A stretch of DNA of 64,000 nucleotides, taken from assembly GCA_030674185.1 (NCBI GenBank), contig CM060315.1, positions 85,627,454-85,691,453 of the forward strand. Direction: 5' to 3'. The DNA comes from Monoplex corrugatus. Lineage: Eukaryota > Mollusca > Gastropoda > Littorinimorpha > Ranellidae. Position numbers and translations under genes: made by a program. Positions 1 to 11,229 of the stretch are shown piece by piece (position 1 is the stretch's first letter; every line of letters starts with the position of its first letter). The notes beneath the pieces are model-generated. The model worked only from the letters and a program-made list of their open reading frames with translations. It was not told the DNA's origin and did no database searches.

Positions 1-2013
1 GTGGGAGTTGCAGTACACTCTGTAAGAGCATAATAGGAAATAGTTCCGATAATGATTAAAATGCATGATAAAAGACATGAAATTATACAGGCATTACAAG
101 AAATAGTTTATAGATATAAAAATTAACATGTATTATATAAAAATAAATAAATAAATGGACAACTGCAATAACAGTAGCAACAACAACAATATTCATTATC
201 ATAATCATAATACACGGCTGTGCAAAATGACCAGAAACAGCATCTATAGTTGCTCAAGAGGCGTGGTGCCTAGCCTGGCCCTTGAACCCCCTGATCACAC
301 GCTTGTGACAGACATTCCAGTGTTTAGGAAGCAACTGACGCAGGTCTTTCCTTTCTTTACATCTGTTAAAAAGTGACTGTTTCTCACCATTTTTGAAAGC
401 GATTTACAAATACAGTCAAGGTTTTGTCAGCATCCATGTTTTGTCAAGTAAAAGTTTTGTCTCTTGACTCTGGATGAAAATTGAAAAATTCTAACCTAAT
501 CATTTGTGATTTATTTGCCTTTAATTTGATACCATCAACACTGTTCAGTGAGAATAAAGTGAAGTAGATGCTATTAAGAGTGGGCCACACAGGGTACTGG
601 TGTGAAGTGGAATTAAGTGAAGTAGATGCTATTAAGAGTGGGACACACAGGGTACTGGTGTGAAGTGGAATTAAGTGAGTTATAATTTGGAAATGACTGT
701 TGAAATGCCTTTGGCATGAAGTGGAATCAGTTATTATATGCATGTTGAAATGACTTGCTCTCTCTCTCTCTCTTCACACTAAAGAAGCAAAAAAAACACA
801 AAAACTCAACACAAGGAACAGTTATTCACTCCACTGGTGATACAAACTTGTCAATATGAAACAGGCTTTTATGTTTTACTGTGTTTTTCCCTATACCAAG
901 AAAACAATAGATGTATTACGCTATGAACTCATAATGTCATCATTTCCAGCATTTGATATTTTGGGTGGTAATACACTTGCCGACAGTTCCATAACCTGTA
1001 CAAATGGCCTGCAAAAGTCTTTCCTTCTTTCCCTAAGGCCCATTGATAGTTTCCTGCAGCTGGGATGCCCACCATGCTAACAAAAAATCTATCCATGTCT
1101 GATCAGTCACCCTGGTGACATCTGTTTATTCACCTGTTGGAATATCCTTGACTAAACCTGTGGTACTGTTTCCAAAAGGAAGCAGCACTGTCCAAGAGCG
1201 GACCCTGTTAATGAAAGGAAGTGGCACAGTCTCAGATCATGCCATGAATAGTGTTGAGGAACAAAACACCTGCTTGACATATTGTTTAGTCATTAAACAT
1301 AGAAGCCATTACAGAATCCTGTAAAGTATACACACTTATGAAGAAAGAGAGAGACAAAGACAGTCGGATAAGAACTATGGGACAAAATGCTACACTCATG
1401 TCAACTTTATGACCCCCTATAGATTCGGTAACACATGTGTGATAATAATGTAGAAACTTGTCTGTATTGTTTCCTTCCGTCAGGCAAGAATACATTTACA
1501 AATATTTTATAGTGACCACAAATGTCGTTCTTATCCCGCTTTATTTAACAATATTTTAAATAATGCTTACCAGGATCAAGCAAGTGAAGTGACTTGCGAG
1601 AATGGGACAACACATTCTGTGATTTGGAATACATTTGGAAGACATCTCTTTGTTAGTACAGACATGTAGGCCCATATTTATTGTGGCACACACAGCTTGG
1701 ATGTTGTCATACATGTATTTATTCTTTGCCTTCTGAAATGTGTGAATTTACCTGTTCTTATACCTGTTTGTCACCAGTATTCTCACAGACTGGGTACAAA
1801 TTGCCAACATACTATTCTGCAATCAATGACAAACATAACAGAGCATAATACATAATGTCAATTACATTTGGCTGCAGTAAAATATCTCCTTGAATTAAAG
1901 ATAGGATTTACTATTTTGGGGGATAAACCTGTTCTTTGTGTTCATCAATACTGATATAACCTTATTAGAAAGGCATTAAAGGTGAACAGAACCGACTGCT
2001 TTTGGGTGCCCCA
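1..2013. repeat. Copy A of a dispersed ~1.8-kb duplication
   Basis: From about 213 to 1990 this stretch matches 35945-38931 in the same order and orientation. Shared landmarks include GCGTGGTGCCTAGCCTGGCC, GTCAAGGTTTTGTCAGCATCC and, near the end, GTTTGTCACCAGTA. Copy B carries an insertion of about 1.6 kb in the middle. No coding sequence was recognised in either copy; the short open frames are not conserved between them. It could be a segmental duplication or two copies of an unclassified non-coding mobile element. Confidence 0.8.
557..672. repeat. 58-bp tandem duplication
   Basis: Two adjacent 58-bp units beginning AAGTGAAGTAGATGCTATTA differ at one base (GGGCCACACA versus GGGACACACA). Copy B at about 36285 has only one unit, so the tandem step happened after the two large copies separated. 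Confidence 0.9.
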
Positions 2014-2282
2014 CTCAGATGTATTGTGTGACTCCAGCAGACTAAAAAAAATTTTTTTAAATAACAATAATAAAATAAAAAAAAATAAAATAAAATAAAA
2101 TAAAATTTTAAAAAAGATGAACGGTGTTCAGTGTGCCCATGCCAAGTTAGTGAAGTCAAGTGACCAACCTCGTGAAAATGGGGTATTTAACTTGCGTCAC
2201 TCTCCTCCTGCCTTCTTCATTGGGTGCATGAAGATTAGGAGAAAATCTGACAAGCAGGTCGTTAATTACTGCACCAGGCAAA

Positions 2283-3080
2283 ATGAAAAATTCAAATTCA
2301 AGAAACGGATCAGGAAAAGGACCAGCAGTGAAACTGGGCTGTTGGAATGTCCGAACAATGATGCCTGGGCTCTCCCAAGATCTGCAAGACATCAGCAACG
2401 CCAGAAAGACCGCCGTCATAAACAGCGAGCTAAAGAGGATCAATGTGGACATTGCCACTCTGCAGGAAACACAGCTGGCTGACTCAGGAACACTAAAGGA
2501 AAGGGACTACACCTTCTTCTGGCAAGGAAAGAGTTCTGATGCCCCAAGAGAGCACGGAGTAAGCTTTGCAGTAAGGAACAGCCTGCTGAACATGATTGAA
2601 CCAGGCAGCAGCGGTTCAGAACGACTCTTTGACTTTCCGCCTCAACACCACCGAAGGCTATGTCACTCTCATCAGCGTTTATGCCCCAACTCTGTCCGCC
2701 TCTCCAGACGCCAAGGATGAGTTCTACGAAAATCTTGCATCAACCATAAGGAACATCCCCAGGACAGAACAACTTGTTCTCCTGGCGACTTCAACGCCAG
2801 AGTGGGTGCAGACAATGACTCATGGCCCTCCTACCTCGGTTCCTTTGGAGTGGGGAAAATGAATGAGAATGGACAGCGACTGCTTGAGCTTTGCGCCTGC
2901 CACGAACTGTGCATCGCCAACTCCTTCTTCAAGACGAAGCCTCAACACAAAGTCTCCTGGAGGCACCCCCGCTCAAAACATTGGCACCAACTGGATTTGA
3001 TCCTAGTAAGACGTGCCGCTATCCAAAAACGTTCTCCACACTCGCTCTTATCACAGCGCAGACTGCGACACAGACCACTC
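2283..3080 (+). pseudogene. LINE endonuclease domain, frameshifted
   Basis: The N-terminal half starts with MKNSNSRNGSGKG and contains the AP-endonuclease signatures CWNVRTM and LQETQL, where the Glu is a metal ligand. SVYAPTLS follows after a frameshift near 2630. The usual Gly-Asp-Phe-Asn-Ala-Arg block survives only partly, around 2785-2805, where another shift occurs. A third segment carries WRHPRSKHWHQLDLILV, matching the end of the fold. The domain would nick target DNA to prime reverse transcription. It cannot be made from this copy. Confidence 0.85.
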
Positions 3081-3089
3081 TCTGGTATG

Positions 3090-5442
3090 TTGCAAGATCA
3101 GGCTGCAACCAAAAAAGTTCCACTGCTCAAAGAAACAAGGGGAACTCTCGCATTGACGTCAGCAAGATGTCTCAGCCAGATCTTGTAGAACAGTTCGCAG
3201 AGGCCTTTCAGAGAGAATACGATGCATTGCAGCCCAAAGACTCTGCCACAGAGAGATGGGAAACGCTACGAGACACCATGCACCGCATTGCTATGGCCAC
3301 CTTTGGGAAGAAAACTGTGAAGTCCCACGACTGGTTTGAGGCCAAGTCATCAGAGATGACTCCCACTGTTGAGGCCAAGCGCGCCGCGCTCACCAAGTAT
3401 AAGCAGTCACCCAGTAAGAAGAACCTGCAAATCCTCAGGGCTGCCAGGAGTAAGGTTCAGCTTAACGCCAGGCGCAGCGCAAACGAGTTCTGGACAGAGC
3501 TCAGCGAAGAGATACAGAGTGCTGCTGAAAGAGGCAACATCCGAGGAATGTATGATGGCATCAAGAAGGCACTGGGTCCAACACAGAGCAAGATCGCTCC
3601 CCTCAAATCCTCCACTGGGGAAGTAATCAGCAATCCTAGCCAACAGATGGAAAGATGGGCGGAACACTACTCCGACCTCTACTCCACACAGAACATGGTG
3701 TCCCCCTCAGCCCTCAATGCCATCAAGTGCATGCCGGTAATGGAAGAACTTGACGCAGAGCCAACTGCAGACAAACTCAGCAAGGCCATTGGTAGCCTGG
3801 CATCAGGCAAAGCACCTGGCAACGACGGAATTCCCCCAGACCTTATCAAGCACTACAAGACTTCTCTTCTGCACCCTTTGCATGCAGTCCTCTGTCAGTG
3901 CTGGAACGAGGGAGCTGTACCACAGGACATGAGGGACGCCAAGATCGTCACCCTGTACAAAAACAAGGGTGAAAGGAATGACTGCAACAACTACAGAGGT
4001 ATCTCGCTCCTCAGCATTGTTGGCAAAGTCTACGCTCGGGTCCTCCTAATCCGCCTGCAGAAACTGGCTGAACGCGTCTACCTGGAATCACTGTGGTTTT
4101 CGAGCAGAGAGATCCACTGTCGACATGGTCTTTTCCCTTCGCTAAATCTAGGAGAAGTGCAGAGAGCAGCAGATGCCCCTGTATGTGGCATTCATTGACC
4201 TTACCAAGGTCTTTGACCTAGTCAGCAGAGATGGCCTTTTCAGGGCTCTCCGAAAAATCGGCTGCCCCCCAAAACTACACAGCTTAATTGAGTCCTTCCA
4301 CTCCAACATGAAAGGGACGGTGCAGTTCAAGGCTGCGTCCTGGCCCCAACCCTCTTTGGAATCTTCTTCGCTCTCCTCCTGAGGCATGCGTTCAGCACAG
4401 CGCAAGAAGGGATCCACCTGCGGACCAGATCAGATGGCAGGCTCTTCAACCTCGCCCGCCTCAGAGCAAGGACAAAAGTCCGTGAAGCCCTCATCAGAGA
4501 CATGCTATTTGCGGACGATGCCGCAGTTGTGACCCATACTCAGCGGGACTTGCAGTCACTAATGGACCGCTTCTCCCAGGCCTGCAAAGATTTTGGTCTG
4601 ACCATCAGTCTTAAGAAGACAAACGTCCTGGGCCAAGACACGCCATCTCCACCAGCCATCACCATTGATGACTACGAGCTTGAAGCCATCCATCAGTTCA
4701 CACATCTTGGGTCCACCATCACAGATAACCTCTCCCTCGACACAGAGATCGACAAGAGGATCGGGAAGGCAGCCACAACACAAGCCCGCCTCACACAAAG
4801 GGTGTGGAGAAATCCTAAGCTGACCACAAAGACAAAGATGGCTGTATACAACGCCTGTGTCCTTAGCACCTTGCTGTATGGCAGCGAGGCGTGGACCATG
4901 CATGCTCATCAGGAGAAAAGGCTCAATACCTTCCACCTGAGAAGCCTACGGCGCATACTCGGCATTTCCTGGCAAGACAAGGTGACCAACACCGAAGTCA
5001 TGACCCACGCTGGCCTCCCAACCATGCATACCATGCTGAGACAGCATCGGCTGCGCTGGTTGGGCCATGTTCGCCGCATGGAAGATGGTCGCATCCCAAA
5101 AGACATCCTTTATGGTGAGCTTGCCACAGGGCAGAGAAACATTGGCCGCGCCACAGCTGATACAAAGACGTTCGCAAGCGTGCCATGAAGGCGCTTGAGA
5201 TCAACACTGAGTCCTGGGAGGACCTCGCAGACGACCGCAACAGCTGGAGAACCACTCTCAAGAAACAGCTGTGGATTGGTGAGGACAAACTGTCAGCTGC
5301 TGCAGCAGAAAAGCGAGTTCGCAGAAAAGGGATGACAGCCCACAGACCAGCATCAGCATACACATGCGACCGCTGCGACAGAGACTGCCTCTCTCGCATT
5401 GGTCTCTACAGTCACAGGCGACGCTGGTCATCTAGACATTAG
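3090..5442 (+). pseudogene. LINE reverse transcriptase with C-terminal zinc cluster, frameshifted
   Basis: The longest open piece (up to 4198) holds GKAPGNDGIPPDLIK and YRGISLLSIVGKVYARVL, conserved RT blocks of LINEs. After a shift near 4180 comes AFIDLTKVFDLVSRDGL, then after another the catalytic box FADDAAVV at about 4508. LGSTITDNLSLDTEIDKRIGK and LLYGSEAWTM mark the thumb region. The last part, in a third frame, ends with CDRCDRDCLSRIGLYSHRRR, a possible CCHH-type finger just before the stop. Frame changes near 4180, 4390 and 5185 make it non-functional. Confidence 0.88.
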
Positions 5443-5568
5443 AACGGATGTACTTTACCATGGTCAGCCATGACCGAGGGAGGCCTACTATACTCTCCTC
5501 AATCGAACTGAGCTGGAAACCATCTTCTAGGATCTGATCAGTGATCATCAGTATGCGTGACAATCTCT

Positions 5569-5935
5569 CTCTGTCTCTCTCTCTCTCTCGCTCTGTCCTG
5601 TGGGTTTCTTTTTCCGTCTTTTGCTCCTCTCTCTCCCCCTCTTCTACAAGATCGTGTGCACAAACTCAAGAAAAGAGAATGAGACAGTCTGTACTAGGTG
5701 AACCATCATGTCAGTTAAGCTGTCACTATACAAGGGGTAATTACATCTCGTCTCCCTCATTATTCCCTGCAGAGGCAGAAATTGTTTAATTAAGTGAAGA
5801 CTTCCTGAAGTGTTAAAGTTTGTGTGACATAATTTTATTAGTGCATGAAAACCTTTGAAGTTTGGCTAGTGGAGCTGAAAGTTACACCACACACACACAC
5901 ACACACACAAGCACACACACAACACAAGACACACA
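5569..5935. repeat. CT-rich and CA-rich simple repeats
   Basis: A (CT)n-type tract lies at 5569-5592 and an interrupted (CA)n tract at 5886-5935. The bases between them are unique sequence with no recognised gene. Confidence 0.9.
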
Positions 5936-6329
5936 CACAGATCTTGAAAAATTGCTGTACTCCATGAAATTAAGCCCGTTTTGTACAGGATGTGGTAGCG
6001 TAGCCTACAGAACTAATCTGGTCATGTTTGGTATCATTTAAAAACTATTTGTACAACATGGTAATTTACATATCAGACTGTTAAAAGGCGCTATAAAACC
6101 TAATGCTATTTAGCACCTCACTCATTTTTCTTCCTTTCACTGCACAACTGCTATCAACAGGCGTAATGTGCATGGCCTGCCGTTTCTGGCTGAAATAAGG
6201 TCAGGTCACAGCTAGGGGCTTCTGCAACTGAAGAGCTGGGTTGGAACAGCCGTAAATAATTATAACATGAAGAGCAACAATAACAGTAATCATAATTAAA
6301 CTACTAGTGCTGCTGCAAATACATGTACT

Positions 6330-6440
6330 ATTACTACTACTACTTTTTACTACCACTACTACTAAACTACTACTACTAATAATAATACTAATAAATGTGA
6401 TGCTGCTGCTGCTGCTGATGATGATGATGATGTTACTAAT
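6330..6440. repeat. Trinucleotide repeats
   Basis: Runs of (ACT)n, (AAT)n, (GCT)n and (GAT)n follow one another just beyond the end of the LINE fragment at 6450. Such tails often grow next to RTE-type LINE ends. Confidence 0.85.
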
Positions 6441-6449
6441 AATATCACT

Positions 6450-6806
6450 TCTACAGTGTAAAACCTTTAATCCAGGGTATTCTTCCAGGTTTCTCATTAT
6501 GTTTTCCCTATAAAGTGAAAACAAATCTGGTGACAAAACCCAACCTTGTCTGACTCCTCTTTTGATATTTTGGAAAGAGCTTATATTGTTTTCTATTCTC
6601 AATGCAGCTGTTTGTTCCCAATACATATTTCTGATTATTCGTAGATCTTGTCCATCAATATTGAGTCTTTCTAGTTGGTTGATCAATTCTTCAGGTCTTA
6701 CCCAAATGGAAGTCTTGGTATAATCAATAAACTAAAGCATAAATATAAATCCTCATTGATCTCGATTCACCTCTCTTTGATAATTCTTAGGATGTATATG
6801 GCAATA
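6450..6806 (-). mobile_element. RTE-like LINE reverse transcriptase fragment
   Basis: The minus strand encodes INQLERLNIDGQDLRIIRN, then SFQNIKRGVRQGWVLSPDLF, which is the RT palm region with the GVRQG-x-LSP block. It is the same family as the copies at 20016-20360 (minus) and 59630-60330 (plus). Upstream, around 6700-6800, the frame breaks. No catalytic YADD box remains in this short piece. Confidence 0.85.
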
Positions 6807-6811
6807 ATAGT

Positions 6812-6837
6812 TCACACACACACACACACACACACAG
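6812..6837. repeat. (CA)n microsatellite
   Basis: A short pure CA tract beside the LINE fragment. Confidence 0.9.
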
Positions 6838-7080
6838 AATACGCAGAATATGCAGAAATCCACAAGTCACTTATCTTGACATGCTGGCATCTTTTAATAA
6901 GAAAACGCCGAACAAGTAGTTCAACATGGGAGTTCTGGCAATGCTGGCAGGTATACAAGTGCCATGCCCACACAGTTATCTGCAGAACTTCTCATATTCT
7001 TTTCTTTTTGTCACAATGGATTAACATGTGAAAGTCTGGTTGCTCTCCCTGTTGAGGGCGCATTGCATTGCCACAGTATA

Positions 7081-7195
7081 GCATCACTCATGTTCATTCA
7101 TTCATTTATTTTTTTTAATTATTTATCTATATATCCTTTTCCTTCTTTTTTTTTTGTTTTTTTGTTTTTGTTTTTTTGTTTCCAAGGCTTTAGAA
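7081..7195. repeat. T-rich low-complexity tract
   Basis: Long runs of T broken by single G or C. No gene was seen between about 6840 and 8570; this stretch holds the T-rich tract, a (CA)n array and otherwise unassigned AT-rich DNA. Confidence 0.8.
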
Positions 7196-7533
7196 AGGCA
7201 TGAAGGTTAATAAGCCTTCAAGGGGAGTGACCTGGCAAATAAATCTATTTTTCCTATATTTTAATGATAATAATAATGATAACAATATAAAAAAAAAATG
7301 CTATGAAAACTGATTTTGTTTGAAAATCTCATTTCAGCAATTTTACCTTCTATTCTGAACAGAAAAGAAGAAGAAACAATGGCTAAAAAATGCAAAAACT
7401 TAGCAGTATCAGCTGCCAGAGAACAAAGCAAAATCATTAATATCAATATAACAATAAAGCAATATAATATCAGCTTCACTGTAACAAATCATTTTGATCA
7501 ACAGCCAGACAAAACTGTAGGCCTACTTATAAC

Positions 7534-7535
<2 letters not shown>

Positions 7536-7565
<30 letters not shown>

Positions 7566-7593
7566 ACCCCCACACACACACACACACACACAC
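7536..7593. repeat. (CA)n microsatellite
   Basis: Two CA runs separated by a short CACCCCCAC interruption. Confidence 0.95.
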
Positions 7594-8803
7594 AGGTTCC
7601 ATTTGATCTACATATTTTGTCAGGTCCTCACCTTCCAAATCATATACAATGTATTCCACTTATTTTGTCTGGTCTATCCTCAACTTCCAAACCTTATACA
7701 ATGTATCATTCATTCAGTCATTTATTTATTTGCTTGATTGATTTTCAACTGATTGACTTTTAGCGTTTTGTTTTTTCCCTTCTGTTTTATTTTTGTGCAT
7801 CAACATATACCATGCTAATATGAAATTAGTAACAAAAGCAGCAAAAGAGTTTTTGATAAACAAATGATCTTCCTTTCTGCAGCTTTATTCACAGTCATTG
7901 TCTCCTCTCCTCTCCTCTGCTATCCATCAGTCATAACTCGCAGAGTTTGTGCTGCTACTATAGCCATGGAACTGTCAGTGTCAAATCCAATATGACAAAA
8001 GCCTGTTCATTTTCCTCAAGGCATTGTTATCATAATAAGAAAATTCCTTATTATGCATTAATGCCACAGACGCCATGTGACTGAAAAGGAACAAACAACA
8101 ACAAAAATCATGGTAAATGACAAAGCCAGCACATAAACTCAACCTGCCACCAAGCACTGGAGAAAGAGGTTCTTGCCTGAAAAGTGAATTCCAGTCAGTC
8201 AAAGCATTCTTTTCTCACTTTTTGGTCTGGTTTTCCTTCCTCTTTATCAAGAGAATGCAGTCCCAAACAAAGGATGAAGGAAAACTCTTGAAATCCAAAT
8301 GAAAATTTTGTTCCTAAATCTACTTCTGCGACCCTAAGAGTGCCAATGCTCAATAGCCATTAGCTATTCCTGCCTTGTAAAGAAAAATAGCAACTGTGCA
8401 GTCACCATCAACCACGTCTGTGGTTGCCTATGCTAACAGTACCACCCCACCCTTACAGCAGTCCAAACAGAGCATTTTGCATTTCTTTTCAGCATTTTTT
8501 TTCAATATTTATCACAAACATGTGTATTGTAATTCAAGCACTGAGAATGAATCCACCATAAAAAGAGGACATTTAACACTTTGACTCCCACTGTAGCCTT
8601 CGCGATATACATGGCCAGACACAAAGGGCAGTGTATATCATGTGACGTCACATATGTAGTCAGTTCACTTTGTTAGAAGCGCCATGTTTAAACAGTGTGC
8701 TTACCATGTGTTTATTGCCGGTCTTCTTGGAGTATTTCTTCTTCTCCTAATGTGCTTTTACTGACAACTGTTGAGAATTATTTCGTGAGTGTACAAAGTG
8801 AAC

Positions 8804-9299
8804 ATGCCTAAAAAGTGCTGTGTGCCTGGATGTAGAGGAAATTATGATAAAAACGAGAAAATTTCTGTTCTCATTTTTGACTGATACAGACAAGCGATGG
8901 CTATGGAAAACTAAAATTCCCCAACATCTCAATCAGTTGTACGTGCAAAGCATTTCAGCGCAGAGTTTATAATCAGATCGGATTCCGTGACGAGACCAGG
9001 CGGTAGTGTTTTGACAGTAGAGAGATCCAGACCAAAGCTGAGTGAAGATGCCTATCCCTCCGGAGATATTCCAAACTGCCCATCTTATTTGTCAGAAGAG
9101 CCACAGGCCAAACGAAAACCCCTGACAATAGACGTGCTGAAATACAGCAAAGAGATGAGCAAGCATTCAATGACTGGATGAATGCTGACAAGACTGCAGA
9201 CTTTTCTGACTTCAGTGCGATGTTTAAAGGGAAAGTGGACAGTAAATTGTGGATGTATAGGTTGTACAGCACTACCAATACTACCAGTGGTGAGAACAC
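8804..9299 (+). pseudogene. THAP domain of the P-like transposase, broken
   Basis: The ATG opens MPKKCCVPGCRGNY, the Cys-x-x-x-Cys start of a THAP zinc-binding DNA-binding domain. A frameshift and stop come after about 26 codons. In the next frames the domain continues: AKHFSAEF carries the His ligand, but the expected Cys three residues before it is Arg. Then SVTRPGGSVLTVERSRPKLS and AYPS follow, as in THAP proteins of this class. In P elements the THAP domain binds the transposon ends. Later codons up to 9299 decay into unassigned sequence before the inserted repeats. Confidence 0.75.
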
Positions 9300-9478
9300 A
9301 GGACAGTCTTCATACTGGAGTTTCTACAGGATGATTGACTGTCCAGGAACCACAACGCCTACCTTGCTGTCATTAGTGCGAGTTTTCACTGACATGAATG
9401 TAGAAATTTTTACCCAAAGAGTTGGTACATATTACATTTCATGGTTATTGCTACATAACACTAGGCCTATACGTAAAC

Positions 9479-9479
<1 letters not shown>

Positions 9480-9529
<50 letters not shown>

Positions 9530-9690
9530 CGTGCGTGCGTGCGTGCGTGTGCGTGCGTGGTGGTGTGTGTGGTGGGTGTGTGGTGCGTGCGCGTGCATTT
9601 ACTGTGTTTGTGTGTATGCGTTTGTATGTGTGAAAGTACATATACATGTATGTGTTTTTGTGTGTGAATATCTATCTGTGTGTGAATATA
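9480..9690. repeat. (GT)n and degenerate GT/GC microsatellite
   Basis: A pure GT run followed by GCGT and GGTGT variants. It marks the left side of the LINE fragment inserted in the P-like element. Confidence 0.9.
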
Positions 9691-10600
9691 TATCTTCGGA
9701 CTCACCATCAGTACAAAGAAGACCGAAGTCATGTTTCAGCCTGCACCACAACAGCGGTACTCAGAACCAAGCATCACTGTCAAGGGAGAAACCCTGAAAG
9801 CTGTGGACAATTTTACATACCTCGGAAGCACGATCTCAAGATCAGTGAACATAGACACTGAGGTAGACACACGCATTGCCAAAGCAAGTTCAGCTTTCGG
9901 ACGCCTCAGGGTATCGGTATGGGACAGGAGAGGTATCAAACTGTCCACCAAGCTGAAGGTATACAAGGCAGCGTTCTGCCAACCCTTCTGTATGCCTGTG
10001 AGACATGGACCGTATACGAGCGCCATGCCAAGAAACTCAACCGATTCCACATCAATTGCCTCAGACAGCTCCTGAAGATCACCTGGAAGGATAGAATACC
10101 TGACACAGATGTCCTCAATCAGGCCGGAATGACTAGCATTCACACCCTGCTCAGAAGAGCCCATCTCAGATGGGCCGGACATATCGTGTGTATGCAAGAC
10201 ACGCGTCTCCCAAAGAGACTGCTCTATGGTGAGCTAGCACACGGCATACGCTCGCGAGGAAGGCCAAAGCTGCGCTTCAAGGACACGCTTAAAGCGTCCC
10301 TGAAAAACTTCGGTATCGACACCAAGACATGGGAGGCCCTTACACAAGACCGCTCATCATGGAGAAGCTGCGTTGGCGAAGGTGCCGCCTCCTACGAACA
10401 AAGCAGGATCAGTGGAGCACGAAAGAAACGAGAGCTGCGTAAATCCCGAGCCAACTCCCAAGTCCATAATCCAGCAGAACACATGTGTCTCATCTGCGGC
10501 CGAGCCTTCCGTGCATGAATCGGCCTCATCAGTCACAGCCGGACACATGAATCATGATGATCCTTGGTCATCGTCGATCACGACGGACGAACAACAACAT
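9690..10600 (+). mobile_element. LINE 3' fragment (zinc-finger family) inside the P-like element
   Basis: The 5'-truncated copy starts just after the RT catalytic box with LTISTKKTEVMFQPAP. It contains NFTYLGSTISRSVNIDTEVD and, after one frameshift near 9990, LPTLLYACETWTVYERHAKK, LRWAGHIVCMQDTRLPKRLL and RGRPKLRFKD. It ends with EHMCLICGRAFRA and a shifted His pair, the same terminal zinc cluster as in the copy at 2.1-5.5 kb. The 3' end has a palindromic GATCCTTGGTCATCGTCGATC. GT repeats flank both sides. Confidence 0.88.
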
Positions 10601-10638
10601 CTATCTCTCTGTCTGTGTGTGTGGGCACGCATATGTTT

Positions 10639-10639
<1 letters not shown>

Positions 10640-10713
<74 letters not shown>

Positions 10714-10720
10714 TGTGTGT
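10640..10720. repeat. (GT)n microsatellite
   Basis: A long nearly pure GT run at the 3' side of the inserted LINE fragment. Confidence 0.95.
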
Positions 10721-11229
10721 GTCTGTGAGATTCCTGGTGCATGTAAAAATTTTACAAGTTTTGCTACTTTCTTTTGTAGGACGGGTACCCAACAGCTCAG
10801 TTAAGTGGATTTTTGGTCAGAAGTCTCCTGTTCTTACATTTTGGTCACAGTCTGACACTTTGCTTTCTCCTTTCCCCCCTGGCAGCATGGATAGCACTGG
10901 CACTAGGCAACAGATGCAGCTCTTCATTGATGCTTTGCAGGACTTGTGCTCACATGAGCAGACTGAAGATGGTGATGAGAGAAGGATTCTCTACCAAAGA
11001 AAACTTAAGTTCTAGTAGAACACTGAAACTACTTATCTCTCCAGTAAATGGGTATTCATGTGAAACCCTGCTTTGGACATTTCAGGTTTTTGCATCAGCT
11101 CCTTAAACATATACCATGCTGAGAAACACCCTTCTGACTCTTCCCCATAGTTTATCTCAAGAGACTTGCGTCTGCATTTACATGTAATATAGGCAGTGGC
11201 TTGAGACATTCAAGTATCCATGAAGAGTA

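Larger units (their letters stand above)
2110..5540 (+). mobile_element. Near full-length EN-RT LINE (C-terminal zinc-finger family), decayed
   Basis: A non-LTR retrotransposon with an AP-type endonuclease, reverse transcriptase and a terminal Cys/His cluster. The coding part is spread over all three frames by at least six frameshifts. The 3' end carries a short palindromic motif (ACCATGGTCAGCCATGACCG). Related 3' fragments occur at 9690-10600 and 50440-51475. The family looks like the animal LINEs often mis-annotated as craniofacial development protein 2-like; the exact clade was not determined. Confidence 0.9.
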
